DNA of 64,000 bases from Deinococcus soli (ex Cha et al. 2016) (GTDB taxonomy: Bacteria > Deinococcota > Deinococci > Deinococcales > Deinococcaceae): NCBI RefSeq assembly GCF_001007995.1, contig NZ_CP011389.1, forward strand, positions 2,332,501 through 2,396,500. The letters are read 5' to 3'. This document shows positions 7,871 through 19,587 of this stretch, one piece after another. A program made the position numbers and the translations under genes. The notes below the pieces were generated by a model, which did no database searches, had not been told where the DNA came from, and saw only the letters and a program-made list of their open reading frames with translations. Position 1 is the first letter of the stretch. Each line of letters opens with the position of its first letter.

Positions 7871-10372
7871 ATGACCCAGATCCCCCTGCCTGAACTTGCC
7901 CTGGTCGCGCTGATCGGCGTGTCATCCTCCGGAAAAACGACTTTTGCCGCACGTCATTTCGGTGCTTACGAGGTGCTGAGCAGTGACCATTTTCGTGCGC
8001 TTGTCAGCGGCAGTGAGCACACGCTGGACGCCAATGAGGCCGCGTTCAGCAGTCTCTATCACGTGGCGGCGCGGCGTCTGGAACGTGGTCTGCTGACGGT
8101 GGTGGACGCAACCTCTGTCCGCGCGGAGGATCGCCGCCGCCTCGTGGACCTGGCCCGCGCGCACGACGTGCTGCCCGTGGCGATCGTGCTGGACCTGCCG
8201 CGCAGCGTGCTGGACGCCCGGCATGAGGCGCGCCTGGACCGGCCCTTCAGTGGCGCCGTGATCGGCCGTCAGCAGACCGATCTGCGCCGCAGCCTGCGCG
8301 GCCTGAGCCGCGAGGGATTCCGGCACGTCTGGACCCTGCGATCGGTGGATGACGTGGAGACTACGCAGGTCACGCGCGTGCCGCTGTACTCGAACCGCCG
8401 TGAACTGCGCGGCCCGTTCGATTTCATCGGGGACGTACACGGCTGCCTGCCCGAACTGCGCGACCTGCTCACCGATCTGGGCTACGCCCTGGACGGAGAT
8501 CAGGTCACGCCTCCGGAAGGCCGCACGGCCGTGTTCGTGGGCGATCTGGTGGACCGGGGACCGGACAGCGCGGGCGTCCTGCGACTGGTAATGAACATGG
8601 TCGCCAGCGGCGCGGCCCTGTGCGTGCCCGGCAACCACGAAGAAAAACTGAAGCGGGCGCTGGAGGGCAAGCAGGTGCAGGCCCTGCATGGCCTGGACGG
8701 CACCCTGGCGCAGATCGGGGCGGCAGGGCCCGACTTCCGTCAGGACGTCCGGCGGTTCCTGGGCAGCCTGATCAGTCACCTCGTGCTGGACGAGGGCCGG
8801 GTGGTCGTCGCGCACGCGGGCCTGCCCGAACGCTACCAGGGGCGCAGCAGTGCCCGGGTGCGCAGCTTCGCGCTGTACGGGGACGTGGACGGCAGCACCG
8901 ACGAACTGGGCCTACCGGTCCGCCGTGACTGGGCCGCGACGTACAAGGGGGCCGCCTACGTGGTGTACGGCCACACGCCGGTCGGGCAGGCGCGGTGGGT
9001 CAACCGCACCATCGACCTGGACACCGGCTGCGTATTCGGCGGTCAGCTGACCGCCCTGCGCTACCCGGAGATGGAGCTTCGCAGCGTCCCGGCGCGCGAC
9101 CAGTACGCCGTGCCTGCCCGGCCGCTGGAGGCCGCGCCGGACCCGGCCGCCGCCGCGCCCTTCGATCTGGCCGAGTTCCTGAAGCCGGGGCGGATCGAGA
9201 CCCGTTCGGTGGGTGGCGTGATGCTGCGGGCCGGTGAGCGCGCCGCGGCGGTCGAGACCTTCAGCCGGTACGGTGTGGACCCCCGCTGGTGCCTGTACCT
9301 GCCGCCCACCATGAGTCCGGTCGAGACGAGCGCCCGCCCGGACTATCTGGAGCATCCGGACGAGGCCTTCGCGTACTTCCGCGCGCAGGGCGCGGCGCAG
9401 GTCGTGTGCGAGGAAAAGCACATGGGCAGCCGGGCCCTACTGGTGCTCACGCGGGACGAGGCCGCCGCCCGCCGCTTCGGCGCAGCTGGGCAGGGCAGCG
9501 TCTACACCCGCACGGGCCGCCCGTTCCTCCGGCCAGAGTGGGAGGCGGACGTCCTGACCCGCGCCCGTGAGGCCGCCACCCGCGCGGGCCTGTGGGACAC
9601 GCTGGATACCGACTGGCTGCTGCTGGACGCCGAGATCCTGCCCTGGAGCCTGAAGGCCGAGGAGCTCATCAGGGGACAGTACGCCGCTGTGGGGGCCGCC
9701 GGGAACGCGGCGCTTCCGGCCGCTGCGGCGGCCCTTCAGGCGGCTCAGGCGCGCGGCGTGCCGGTGGCGGAGTGGCTGACGCGCACGCAGGAGCGCGCCG
9801 GGGACCTGCACCGCTACCGCGACGCGTACCGTGCGTACGTGAGGCGCGTGACCGGCCCTCAGGACCTGCAGATCCGCCCCTTCCACCTGCTCGCCTCCCA
9901 GGGGCGCGTGCATGACGACCGGGACCACCTGTGGCACATGACAACACTGGGCGCCCTGGCGGACGCCGATCCGGTCCTCTTCGGGCGGACCGCGCACCGC
10001 GTCGTGACCCTGGGCACTCCCGACGAGGCGCAGGCCACTGCCTGGTGGGACGCGCTGACCGCCGCAGGCGGCGAGGGCATGGTTGTCAAACCACTGGACT
10101 TCCTCCCGGCCGGGCGGCAAGGACAGCCCGCCGTGAAGGTCCGGGGACGTGAGTACCTGCGGATCATCTACGGCCCGGAGTACACCCGCCCCGAACACCT
10201 GACCCGCCTGAAGGCCCGCGCCCTGAACGCCAAGCGCGCCCGCGCCACCCGCGAATTCCACCTGGGCCTGGAGGGCCTGCACCGCTTCGCGGAGGGCGCC
10301 GCGGGCCGTGTGCACGAGTGCGTGCTGGGTGTCCTGGCGCTGGAAAGCGATCCGATCGACGTGCGGCTGTGA
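7871..10372 (+). CDS. pnkp: Polynucleotide kinase-phosphatase-ligase (bacterial Pnkp)
   Basis: An 833-residue three-domain RNA repair enzyme that heals and seals cleaved RNA ends. Kinase: P-loop GVSSSGKTT at residues 16-24, then LSSDHFR and a lid with RHEARLDRPF. Phosphatase (binuclear metallophosphoesterase): GDVHGC near 187, GDLVDRG near 222, GNHEEK near 255, VVVAHAG and VVYGHTPV. Adenylyltransferase: K516 in EEKHMGSRA (motif I), LLLDAEILPW (III), GGEGMVVKP (IV) and KVRGREYLRII (V). By family knowledge the ligase needs Hen1 for full sealing, and hen1 lies 46 bp downstream. The ATG at 7871 follows GAAGG; a GTG at 7835 falls inside the -10. Diverges from uvrB across a 209-bp gap that holds the RDRM-like site. 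Confidence 0.95.
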   Translation: MTQIPLPELALVALIGVSSSGKTTFAARHFGAYEVLSSDHFRALVSGSEHTLDANEAAFSSLYHVAARRLERGLLTVVDATSVRAEDRRRLVDLARAHDVLPVAIVLDLPRSVLDARHEARLDRPFSGAVIGRQQTDLRRSLRGLSREGFRHVWTLRSVDDVETTQVTRVPLYSNRRELRGPFDFIGDVHGCLPELRDLLTDLGYALDGDQVTPPEGRTAVFVGDLVDRGPDSAGVLRLVMNMVASGAALCVPGNHEEKLKRALEGKQVQALHGLDGTLAQIGAAGPDFRQDVRRFLGSLISHLVLDEGRVVVAHAGLPERYQGRSSARVRSFALYGDVDGSTDELGLPVRRDWAATYKGAAYVVYGHTPVGQARWVNRTIDLDTGCVFGGQLTALRYPEMELRSVPARDQYAVPARPLEAAPDPAAAAPFDLAEFLKPGRIETRSVGGVMLRAGERAAAVETFSRYGVDPRWCLYLPPTMSPVETSARPDYLEHPDEAFAYFRAQGAAQVVCEEKHMGSRALLVLTRDEAAARRFGAAGQGSVYTRTGRPFLRPEWEADVLTRAREAATRAGLWDTLDTDWLLLDAEILPWSLKAEELIRGQYAAVGAAGNAALPAAAAALQAAQARGVPVAEWLTRTQERAGDLHRYRDAYRAYVRRVTGPQDLQIRPFHLLASQGRVHDDRDHLWHMTTLGALADADPVLFGRTAHRVVTLGTPDEAQATAWWDALTAAGGEGMVVKPLDFLPAGRQGQPAVKVRGREYLRIIYGPEYTRPEHLTRLKARALNAKRARATREFHLGLEGLHRFAEGAAGRVHECVLGVLALESDPIDVRL

Positions 10373-10418
10373 TGCCCTCGCCTGCCACTCCGTTCTCCTG
10401 CGGCCTGGAGGGCCAGTC

Positions 10419-11810
10419 ATGCTCCTGACCATCACCACCACCCACAGCCCGGCCACTGACCTGGGCTTCGTACTCATGAAGCACCCGGACCGCACCCTGG
10501 AACGGCCCCTGCCGTTCGGGAAGTCCCTGGTGTTCTACCCCGAGGCCACTCCGGAGCGCACCACCGCCGCGCTGCTCGTCGAGGTGGACCCGGTCGCGCT
10601 GTCCCGCGCCCCCGCGGGCGGCGAGTCCGGCACGCTCGAACCCTACGTGAACGACCGCCCCTACGCGTCCGGGAGCTTCCTGTCGGTGGCGCTGCGCGAC
10701 GCGTTCGGGACCGCCATGACCGGCCAGAGCCGTGATCGCCCCGAACTGGCCGCCATGCCCCTGCCCCTTATCCTGACCCTGCCGTGCGTGGCCGCGCGTG
10801 GGCAGACAGACCTGCCAGAGCGGCTGTTCGGTCCATTGGGGTACGAGGTCGGGGTGCAGGCCATTCCCCTGGACGCCCTGTACCCCGAGTGGGGCGAGCG
10901 GCCGTACGTCACACTGACGCTGCGCGGCACGGTGCGGGTCGCAGACGCCCTGCGGCACCTATACGTGCTGCTGCCCGTTCTGGACGGCAAGAAGCACTAC
11001 TACGTCGGTGAGGCCGAGGTGGACAAGCTGCTCCGGCACGGGCAGGACTGGCTGGACACCCACCCGGAACGGGACCTGATCGCGGCGCGGTACCTGCGGT
11101 TCCGGGGACTGGTGGCGCAGGCTCAGGCCCGACTGACTGACCAGCAGACCGACCCGCAGGACGCTTCCGACGCTGAGTCCTCAGCGGACACGCCGGTCAT
11201 CCTGCCGCCCCGCGTGCACGACGCACGACTGGACGCCGTGGCGGCACTGCTGGAACAGACCGGAGCGCGGCGCGTGCTGGATCTCGGCTGCGGCGAGGGC
11301 AAACTGCTGCGCCGCCTGCTGCGCTCGCCGCAGTTCCGCGAACTGGTCGGCGTGGACCTCAGTGCCCGCAGCCTGGAGATCGCCGCCGAGCGTCTGAAAC
11401 TGGATGAACGCCCCGAACTGCGGGACCGCGTGACGCTTCTGCACGGCAGTCTCGCCTACCCGGACTCCCGACTCAGGGGCTTTGACGCGGCCGCCCTGGT
11501 CGAGGTGATTGAGCACCTAGAACCGCACCGCCTGACCGCCCTGACCGACAATGTGCTGGGGCACGCGCGCCCTGGCACGCTGATCGTCACCACGCCCAAC
11601 CGCGAGTACAACGCCACCTTCGAGGAGGCCCGCACCCTGCGGCACGCGGACCACCGCTTCGAATGGACCCGCGCCGAGTTCCAGGCCTGGGCTCAGGCGG
11701 CCGCCGAACAGTACGGGTACGCCGTGACCTTCCAGGACCTGGGGGACGTGCACCCCGAGTACGGACCCATCACGCAACTGGCCCTGTTCCAGCAGACTCC
11801 GGTCGCCTGA
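10419..11810 (+). CDS. hen1: 3'-terminal RNA ribose 2'-O-methyltransferase Hen1
   Basis: A 463-residue protein with the bacterial Hen1 layout. The N-terminal half (about 1-235) opens with MLLTITTTHSPATDLGFVL and supplies the ligase-activating domain. The C-terminal half is an AdoMet methyltransferase with VLDLGCGEGKLL near 286. The Hen1 metal site is readable: E362-V-I-E365-H366 and H412 in DHRFEW, four ligands matching the family's Mn-binding Glu-Glu-His-His. It marks the 3' ribose at the repair junction before Pnkp seals it, protecting against re-cleavage. GGAGG at 10407-10411 precedes the ATG. Gene order here is pnkp then hen1, likely one operon. Confidence 0.95.
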   Translation: MLLTITTTHSPATDLGFVLMKHPDRTLERPLPFGKSLVFYPEATPERTTAALLVEVDPVALSRAPAGGESGTLEPYVNDRPYASGSFLSVALRDAFGTAMTGQSRDRPELAAMPLPLILTLPCVAARGQTDLPERLFGPLGYEVGVQAIPLDALYPEWGERPYVTLTLRGTVRVADALRHLYVLLPVLDGKKHYYVGEAEVDKLLRHGQDWLDTHPERDLIAARYLRFRGLVAQAQARLTDQQTDPQDASDAESSADTPVILPPRVHDARLDAVAALLEQTGARRVLDLGCGEGKLLRRLLRSPQFRELVGVDLSARSLEIAAERLKLDERPELRDRVTLLHGSLAYPDSRLRGFDAAALVEVIEHLEPHRLTALTDNVLGHARPGTLIVTTPNREYNATFEEARTLRHADHRFEWTRAEFQAWAQAAAEQYGYAVTFQDLGDVHPEYGPITQLALFQQTPVA

Positions 11811-11815
11811 CCCCC

Positions 11816-11821
11816 TACACT
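11816..11821 (+). promoter_or_regulatory. Leaderless -10 box of the MFS gene
   Basis: TACACT with 7 nt to the ATG at 11829; it lies just past the hen1 stop. Confidence 0.6.
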
Positions 11822-11828
11822 GCCCCCC

Positions 11829-13049
11829 ATGCGTTCCCGTCCCGCCGCGATGATCTTCATTCTCCTGACAGCCCTGATCGACATCATCGGGATCGGGCTG
11901 ATCATCCCGGTGCTGCCGGGGCTGGTGAAGGAACTGGCGGGGTCGGAGGTGGCGGGCGCGCGGACGATCGGGCTGCTGACGGCGGCGTACGCGGTGATGC
12001 AGTTCATCTTCGCCCCGATCCTGGGGGTGCTGAGTGACCGCTTCGGGCGGCGGCCGGTGCTGCTGTTCGCGCTGACGGGCATGGCGCTGGATTACCTGCT
12101 GCTGGCGTTCGCGCCGAATCTGGCGTGGCTGTTCGTGGGGCGCATCCTGGCGGGGATCACCGGGGCGAGCCTGACGGTCGCGAACGCGTACATCGCGGAC
12201 GTCACGCCGCCCGAGGCGCGCGCGAGGAACTTCGGGCTGCTGGGCGCGACCTTCGGGGTGGGCTTCATTCTGGGGCCCGCGCTGGGGGGCCTGCTGGGCG
12301 AGTACGGGCTGCGCGTGCCGTTTCTCGTCGCGGCGGGCCTGACCGGCCTGAACGTCCTGTACGGTCTGTTCGTCCTGCCCGAGTCACTGCCGCCCTCGGC
12401 CCGGACGCGCGACCTGCGCCGGGGTGACCTGAACCCCTTAAAGCCCCTGGCGGCGCTGGCGCAGTACCCGATCCTGCGCAGCCTGACGCTGACGTTCGTG
12501 CTGCTGGGCCTTGCCGGGCAGGTGATCTTCAGCACATGGGTGCTGTACACCGAGCGCGTCCTGTCCTGGAGCCCGTCGCAGAACGGCGTGGCGCTGGCGT
12601 TCTTCGGCGTGCTGACCGCCGCCGTGCAGGGTGGCCTGATCGGGCCGTTCATCGCCCGCTTCGGCGAGCGGCGCACCATCATGACCGGGCTGGTCAGCAG
12701 CGTCCTGGAATTCCTGGTGCTCAGCGTCGCCCGCAGCGGCCCGCTGCTGTACGCGTCCCTGGTGGTGGGGGCGCTGGGCGGTCTCGCGAACCCCGCCATC
12801 CAGGGCCTGATCTCCCGTCAGGTGGGCGAGACCGAGCAGGGCCGCGTGCAGGGCGCCATCACCAGCCTGAACAGCCTCGTGGGCGTGGTGGGGCCCATCG
12901 TGGCGACCAGCGTGTACGCCGCCGGGGCCGGCGCGGGCTTTCCCGGCGCGGCCTTCCTGATGGGCGCCGCACTGTCCGTGATCGGCACGTTTGTTCTTCT
13001 GGGCGTCCTGCGCGGCCTTCCGGACACGGGGCGACCGGCGCAGGGCTAA
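11829..13049 (+). CDS. MFS transporter, tetracycline/multidrug-exporter type
   Basis: A 406-residue, 12-helix major facilitator. The opening [28 protein letters not shown] resembles TetA-class drug:H+ antiporters. Motif A between helices 2 and 3 is visible as [12 protein letters not shown], and the second-half repeat has F-G-E-R-R. The conserved motif C region appears as [16 protein letters not shown]. The exported substrate is unknown; tetracycline resistance should not be assumed from these motifs alone. TACACT lies 7 nt before the ATG, so it has its own leaderless promoter although hen1 ends only 18 bp upstream. Confidence 0.9.
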   Translation: MRSRPAAMIFILLTALIDIIGIGLIIPVLPGLVKELAGSEVAGARTIGLLTAAYAVMQFIFAPILGVLSDRFGRRPVLLFALTGMALDYLLLAFAPNLAWLFVGRILAGITGASLTVANAYIADVTPPEARARNFGLLGATFGVGFILGPALGGLLGEYGLRVPFLVAAGLTGLNVLYGLFVLPESLPPSARTRDLRRGDLNPLKPLAALAQYPILRSLTLTFVLLGLAGQVIFSTWVLYTERVLSWSPSQNGVALAFFGVLTAAVQGGLIGPFIARFGERRTIMTGLVSSVLEFLVLSVARSGPLLYASLVVGALGGLANPAIQGLISRQVGETEQGRVQGAITSLNSLVGVVGPIVATSVYAAGAGAGFPGAAFLMGAALSVIGTFVLLGVLRGLPDTGRPAQG

Positions 13050-13075
13050 GGGAGGACAGCGCGTGAGGGGCGGCC

Positions 13076-13990
13076 TTACTTCGGGCTCCCCTCTGCCGGG
13101 TCGCCACGCAGGACTTCCTCCGCGACGGTCAGGAACGCGCGGATGATGGGGTTGCGGCCGTCGCCGCGCCGCCATACGGCCACGATGTCCACGATCGGGG
13201 CGTCCTCGATGGGGCGGTAGGCGACGCCGGGCAGCGAGAGGCGGCTGAAGAACTCGATAGGGAGGAACACGCCGACGCCCGCCGCGACCAGCGAGAGCAG
13301 GGTGGGCACCTCGATGGCTTCCTGCACGACGTGCGGGGTAAATCCAGCGGCGGCGCACCAGCGCATGACCTGATCGAAGTACGTGGCGCGGATCTGCCGG
13401 GGGAAGAACACGAAGGCCTCCGCGCGCAGATCGCTGATCTTCAGTTTGCGTTTGCGGGCCAGGGGGTGCGCGGCGGGCAGAGCCGCCACCAGCGGCTGGC
13501 GCCACAACGCGCGGGAGTCGAGGCTGGGGTCACGCACGGGCAGCAGCATCAGGCCGATGCCCACCTGTCCGCCGCGCAGCGCGGCTTCCTGCTCCTGCGC
13601 GGTCAGTTCGCGCAGGTCCACGCTGACGTTCGGGTACAGCTCGCGGAAGCGTCGCACGATCTCTGGCAGGCCGCCGAACGCCAGGCCGCTGACGAAGCCC
13701 ACACTCAGGCGACCCACCTCTCCGCGGGCGGCGCGGCGGGCGCGTTCGACGGTCTGTCCGGCCAGGGCGAGCGTCTCGCGCGCGCCGATCAGGAATTCCT
13801 GCCCGGCAGGGGTGAGCTGCACGCGGCGGGTGGTGCGCAGCACCAGGGGCACCCCGACCTCCTCTTCCAGGTTGCGGATGGAGTTGCTGAGGGCCTGCTG
13901 GACGACGAACACGCGTTCGGCGGCCCGCCCGAAGTGTTCCTCCTCGGCCAGGGCCACGAAGTGCCGCAGGTGACGCAGTTCGACCGACAT
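13076..13990 (-). CDS. LysR-family transcriptional regulator
   Basis: A 304-residue regulator. Residues 1-60 form the winged helix: [33 protein letters not shown]..., then a LysR effector domain starting near residue 90 ([23 protein letters not shown]). The start at 13990 (MSVELRHL) is preferred over an ATG 24 nt upstream, because TACGCT (13998-14003, reverse) sits 7 nt before it. It diverges from aceE, 100 bp away, the classical LysR-target arrangement, so control of pyruvate dehydrogenase is a reasonable guess. A 17-bp palindrome covers its -35. Effector unknown. Confidence 0.9.
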   Translation of the reverse strand: MSVELRHLRHFVALAEEEHFGRAAERVFVVQQALSNSIRNLEEEVGVPLVLRTTRRVQLTPAGQEFLIGARETLALAGQTVERARRAARGEVGRLSVGFVSGLAFGGLPEIVRRFRELYPNVSVDLRELTAQEQEAALRGGQVGIGLMLLPVRDPSLDSRALWRQPLVAALPAAHPLARKRKLKISDLRAEAFVFFPRQIRATYFDQVMRWCAAAGFTPHVVQEAIEVPTLLSLVAAGVGVFLPIEFFSRLSLPGVAYRPIEDAPIVDIVAVWRRGDGRNPIIRAFLTVAEEVLRGDPAEGSPK

Positions 13991-13997
13991 TCCACTC

Positions 13998-14032
13998 AGC
14001 GTAGCGTCCGCCACCCACCAGTGTCAGTGGTG
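13998..14032 (-). promoter_or_regulatory. LysR gene promoter with overlapping palindrome
   Basis: Reverse strand: CTGACA (14022-14027) is 18 bp from TACGCT (13998-14003). The palindrome CACCA-N7-TGGTG at 14016-14032 covers the -35, suiting LysR autoregulation. Confidence 0.5.
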
Positions 14033-14077
14033 AATCCCATGAGAATTCCCTGTTGGAAGTGTGGGACCGGCGGGGCC

Positions 14078-14083
14078 TATGCT
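14078..14083 (+). promoter_or_regulatory. Leaderless -10 box of aceE
   Basis: TATGCT with 7 nt to the ATG at 14091. A weak -35 TTGGAA lies at 14053-14058, 19 bp upstream. Confidence 0.6.
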
Positions 14084-14090
14084 GGGCAGC

Positions 14091-16835
14091 ATGACGCAGT
14101 CTCCCAAGAACACGGCCCCGCCTAACCGGCCCGCGCGCGCCGGCATGAACGCGCAGGAACGCCAGCAGCTCAACGCGGTCGAGACGCAGGAGTGGCTGGA
14201 CTCCCTGGCGTACGTGTTCGCGGACGCCGGGGACAACCGCGCGGCGGAACTGCTCGAGGAACTCGATCACTACGCGTACTTCCACGGCGCGCCGATCACG
14301 TTCAAGCAGAACACTCCCTACATCAACACCATCGACGTCGATCAGCAGCCCGAGTACCCCGGTGACGCCGAGATCGAACGCAAGATCCGCAACATCATCC
14401 GCTGGAACGCCGTCGCCATGGTCATCAAGGCGAACAAGAACAGCGACGGGATCGGCGGGCACCTGTCCACCTACGCCAGCGCCGCCGAGCTGCTGGAGGT
14501 GGGCTTCAACCACTTCTTCCGCGGCCACGGCGCCGGGCAGGACCGCGACCTGATCTTCTACCAGGGGCACGCCAGCCCCGGCGTGTACGCCCGCTCCTTC
14601 CTGGAGGGCCGTTTCGACGAGGCCCGCATGAACCGCTTCCGCCGCGAACTGCAACCCGAGGGCGCGGGCCTCTCAAGCTACCCGCACCCCTGGCTGATGC
14701 CCGACTACTGGGAGTTCCCGACCGTCAGCATGGGCCTGGGCCCCATCCAGGCGATCTACCAGGCGCGCTTCATCAAGTACCTCGAGAACCGCAGCCTGAA
14801 ACCCAAGGGGGACGCGAAGGTCTGGGCGTTCCTGGGTGACGGCGAGATGGACGAGCCGCAGAGCATCGGCGCGATCCGCTTCGCCGCGTACGAGAACCTC
14901 GACAACCTGATCTTCGTGCTGAACGCGAACCTCCAGCGCCTCGACGGGCCGGTGCGCGCGAACAGCAAGGTCATCCAGGAATTCGAGGCGCTGTTCCGCG
15001 GCGCGGGCTGGAACGTCATCAAGGTCATCTGGGACAGCAAGTGGGACGAACTGCTCTCCCGGGACTACAACGGCCACATCGTCAAGCGCTTCGAGCTGCT
15101 CGTGGACGGCGAATCGCAGCGCTACGCGGCGTTCGGCGGCAAGGAACTGCGCGAGAAGTTCTTCAACACCCCCGAACTCAAGGCCCTGATCGAGGGCTGG
15201 AGCGACGCGGACCTGGAACTGCTGAACCGCGGCGGGCACGACATCAACAAGATCTACGCCGCGTACGCCTCTGCCGTGAAGCACCAGGGCAGCCCCACCA
15301 TCATCATTCCGCGCACCATCAAGGGCTACGGCCTCGGCGAGAGCGCCCAGGCCCGCAACGTCGCCCACCAGGTCAAGAAGCTCGACTTCCACACCCTCAA
15401 GGACCTGCGCGACACGCTGGAACTCCCCCTGACTGACGAGCAGGTCGAGCACCTCGAGTACTACCACCCCGGCCCCGACAGCCCGGAAGTGAAGTACGCC
15501 CTGGAACGCCGCGCGGCGCTCGGCGGGCCGATTCCCGCCCGCAAGGTCGAGTACCCGCACCCCACCATCCCGAACGGCGAATTCTACGAGGAGTTCGCCA
15601 AGGGCAGCGGCGACCGTCAGGTGAGCACCACCATGGCCGCCGTGCAGATCATCAGCAAACTCCTGCGCGACAAGGAGATCGGCAAACTCGTCGTGCCCAT
15701 CGTGCCCGACGAGGCCCGCACCTTCGGCATGGACGCCCTGGTGCCCCGCATCGGCATCTACTCCCCGCGCGGCCAGACGTACACCCCGGTCGACAGCGGC
15801 TCCCTGATGGCCTACAAGGAAAGCGTGGACGGCCAGATGCTCGAGGAGGGCATCACCGAGGACGGCGCGATGGCCTCCTGGATCGCGGCGGGCACCGCGT
15901 ACGCCAACCACGGCGTGCCGACCATCCCGTTCTTCGTGCTGTACTCCATGTTCGGCATGCAGCGCGTCGGTGACCTCGTGTGGGCCGCCGCCGACCAGCG
16001 CGCCCGCGGCTTCATCCTCGGCGCGACCGCCGGCCGCACCACCCTGGCCGGCGAGGGTCTCCAGCACCAGGACGGCAACAGCCACCTCCAGGCGTACGTC
16101 GTCCCGAACCTCAAGACCTACGACCCGGCCTTCGCGTACGAACTGGCCGTGATCATCGAGAGCGGCATCCAGCGCATGTACGTGGACGGCATTGACGAGT
16201 TCTACTACGTCACCATCGACAACGAGAACGAGGTCCAGCCCGCCATGCCCGCCGACGGCCGCAGCCACGAGGAGATCCGCGAGGGCATCATCCGCGGCCT
16301 CTACCGCCTGAACCGCAGCCCCATGAAGAAACCCAAGCTCCAGGCGCAGATCCTCGCCGGGGGCCCCGCCATGGGCGCCGCACAGGAAGCCGTCACCATG
16401 CTGGAGAAGTACGGCGTGGCCGCCGACCTGTGGAGTGTCACGAGCTACAAGGAACTCCACCAGGACGCCCTGCTGGCCCAGCGCCACAACATGCTCCACC
16501 CGACCGCCGAACCCCGCGTGCCGTACGTCGCGCAGCAGCTGAGCCGCGAGAACGCCCCCGGCGTCCTGATCTCGGTCAGCGACTACATCAAGCTCGGCGC
16601 GGACGGCCTGAACGGCCACCTCGATCGCAAACTCTGGACGCTCGGCACCGACGGCTTCGGCCGCAGCGAGGCGCGCAAGGAACTCCGCGACTTCTTCGAA
16701 GTGGACGCCAAGCACGTCGTCCTCGCCACCCTGTACGCCCTCCAGCGCGACGGCAAGATCAAGGGTGAAGTGGTCGCCCAGGCCATTGCCGACCTCGGCA
16801 TCGACACGGAACGCGACGCTCCTGTCCTGCGTTAA
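14091..16835 (+). CDS. aceE: Pyruvate dehydrogenase E1 component, homodimeric (AceE)
   Basis: A 914-residue thiamine-diphosphate enzyme, the length of the fused E1 of the E. coli type. It decarboxylates pyruvate and transfers the acetyl group to the lipoyl arms of AceF. Visible: [26 protein letters not shown] and [22 protein letters not shown] near the N-terminus; the ThDP/Mg motif [14 protein letters not shown] ... [15 protein letters not shown]; and the C-terminal transketolase-like region ending with [15 protein letters not shown]. The ATG at 14091 lies 7 nt after TATGCT; an ATG 30 nt upstream precedes that box. It diverges from a LysR regulator and is followed 88 bp later by aceF. No E3 gene (lpd) is in the window. 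Confidence 0.97.
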   Translation: MTQSPKNTAPPNRPARAGMNAQERQQLNAVETQEWLDSLAYVFADAGDNRAAELLEELDHYAYFHGAPITFKQNTPYINTIDVDQQPEYPGDAEIERKIRNIIRWNAVAMVIKANKNSDGIGGHLSTYASAAELLEVGFNHFFRGHGAGQDRDLIFYQGHASPGVYARSFLEGRFDEARMNRFRRELQPEGAGLSSYPHPWLMPDYWEFPTVSMGLGPIQAIYQARFIKYLENRSLKPKGDAKVWAFLGDGEMDEPQSIGAIRFAAYENLDNLIFVLNANLQRLDGPVRANSKVIQEFEALFRGAGWNVIKVIWDSKWDELLSRDYNGHIVKRFELLVDGESQRYAAFGGKELREKFFNTPELKALIEGWSDADLELLNRGGHDINKIYAAYASAVKHQGSPTIIIPRTIKGYGLGESAQARNVAHQVKKLDFHTLKDLRDTLELPLTDEQVEHLEYYHPGPDSPEVKYALERRAALGGPIPARKVEYPHPTIPNGEFYEEFAKGSGDRQVSTTMAAVQIISKLLRDKEIGKLVVPIVPDEARTFGMDALVPRIGIYSPRGQTYTPVDSGSLMAYKESVDGQMLEEGITEDGAMASWIAAGTAYANHGVPTIPFFVLYSMFGMQRVGDLVWAAADQRARGFILGATAGRTTLAGEGLQHQDGNSHLQAYVVPNLKTYDPAFAYELAVIIESGIQRMYVDGIDEFYYVTIDNENEVQPAMPADGRSHEEIREGIIRGLYRLNRSPMKKPKLQAQILAGGPAMGAAQEAVTMLEKYGVAADLWSVTSYKELHQDALLAQRHNMLHPTAEPRVPYVAQQLSRENAPGVLISVSDYIKLGADGLNGHLDRKLWTLGTDGFGRSEARKELRDFFEVDAKHVVLATLYALQRDGKIKGEVVAQAIADLGIDTERDAPVLR

Positions 16836-16902
16836 AGGGTGACCGTTGATGGTTGATGGAACACCTGTCGACCATCAACCATCTCCTATCAACTATCAAC
16901 CC
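16836..16902. repeat. ATCAAC-type inverted repeat between aceE and aceF
   Basis: GATGGTTGATGG at 16848-16859 pairs perfectly with CCATCAACCATC at 16872-16883; further TATCAAC copies follow at 16887-16900. It shares its core words with the hairpin at 60052-60128. It could form a stem in the aceE-aceF mRNA. Confidence 0.75.
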
Positions 16903-16923
16903 CTCTCCGAAGGAGAACCAATC

Positions 16924-18651
<1,728 letters not shown>

Positions 18652-18670
18652 AGTAGGCTGAAGGCAACAG

Positions 18671-18703
18671 AGAAGACCCCCGCCACTCGGACGGGGGTCT
18701 TCT
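18671..18703. terminator. Bidirectional terminator between aceF and ugpE
   Basis: AGAAGACCCCCG (18671-18682) pairs perfectly with CGGGGGTCTTCT (18692-18703), followed by a T-rich stretch. Confidence 0.9.
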
Positions 18704-18723
18704 GTCTCTCGTGTGTCTGCGGG

Positions 18724-19587
18724 TTACTTGTCCTCGCTGAGGGCGAAGCCGCGGCTGAACTGTTCCTGCAGGGCGGTGAACACGATCAGGGGGGGCAGCA
18801 TGGTGATGACGGCGCCCGCCATGACGGCGCCCCAGTCGGTCTGGCCGCCCACCTCGATGAGTTTGCGTAGGCCGACCTGCACGACCTGGTGGTCGTCGCG
18901 CTGCATGATGACCAGTGGCCAGAGGTACTGGTCCCAGGCGTACACGAACTGGATGACGGCCAGCGCGCCGATGGTGTTCCAGCTCATGGGGATGAGGATG
19001 CGGGTGAGGTAGCGCAGGGGGCCGCAGCCGTCGATGCGGGCGGCGTCGGCGAGGCTGGCGGGGATGTTCAGGAAGTGCTGGCGGAACAGGAATGTGCCGG
19101 TGGCGCTGGCGAGGAACGGCACGATGATCGCGGCGAATGAGTCGGCCCAGTTGAGGTCGCGGCTGACGAGGTCGAACAGCGCGACGATGAGGACCTCGGT
19201 GGGGAGCATCAGGGACACGAGGACCAGGGCGAACGCCGCGCCCTTGAGGGGGAAGCGGAAGTACACGAAGGCCAGCGCGGCCAGCAGGGCCAGGATGGTC
19301 TTGCCAGTGGTGACGGTGACGGCCACGATGAGGCTGTTGAGCATGGAGCGGCCCAGGTGGGCGTCCACCCACACGCGCTCGAGGTTGCTCAGGAATGCGC
19401 CGCTGGGCAGCAGGGAGGGGCTCAGGACCGCGCTGGACGGTTGCGTGGCCTTGATCAGCGCCAGGATCAGCGGGGCGCTGATCAGCAGTGCGGCCAGGAT
19501 CAGCGCGGCGTGGGTGCCCCAGTCGCCCCGGCGGGCGCGCGGGGACGTGGCGGTGCGGGTGCGGGGCAGGTGGCGGTCACGCACCAT
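18724..19587 (-). CDS. ugpE: ABC sugar/glycerol-3-phosphate permease, UgpE-like
   Basis: A 287-residue inner-membrane permease with six predicted helices. The cytoplasmic EAA loop that docks the ATPase is visible as D-A-A-R-I-D-G-C-G-P-L-R-Y-L-T-R-I-L-I-P (about residues 183-202). It belongs to the MalG/UgpE class of binding-protein-dependent importers. The ugp call comes from the neighbour binding protein resembling UgpB and from ugpQ nearby; other sugars remain possible. It overlaps the upstream ugpA stop by 11 bp, so the permeases are co-translated. No ATPase gene (ugpC) accompanies them. Confidence 0.85.
   Translation of the reverse strand: MVRDRHLPRTRTATSPRARRGDWGTHAALILAALLISAPLILALIKATQPSSAVLSPSLLPSGAFLSNLERVWVDAHLGRSMLNSLIVAVTVTTGKTILALLAALAFVYFRFPLKGAAFALVLVSLMLPTEVLIVALFDLVSRDLNWADSFAAIIVPFLASATGTFLFRQHFLNIPASLADAARIDGCGPLRYLTRILIPMSWNTIGALAVIQFVYAWDQYLWPLVIMQRDDHQVVQVGLRKLIEVGGQTDWGAVMAGAVITMLPPLIVFTALQEQFSRGFALSEDK

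Noticed and set aside
11829..13049. Calling the MFS gene a tetracycline resistance determinant
   Set aside because: Motifs show only a drug-exporter-type MFS; no mobile element or tet regulator is nearby.
14673..16715. A 680-codon open frame antisense to aceE
   Set aside because: Val/Leu/Asp-rich shadow composition, no motifs, and it lies fully within aceE.
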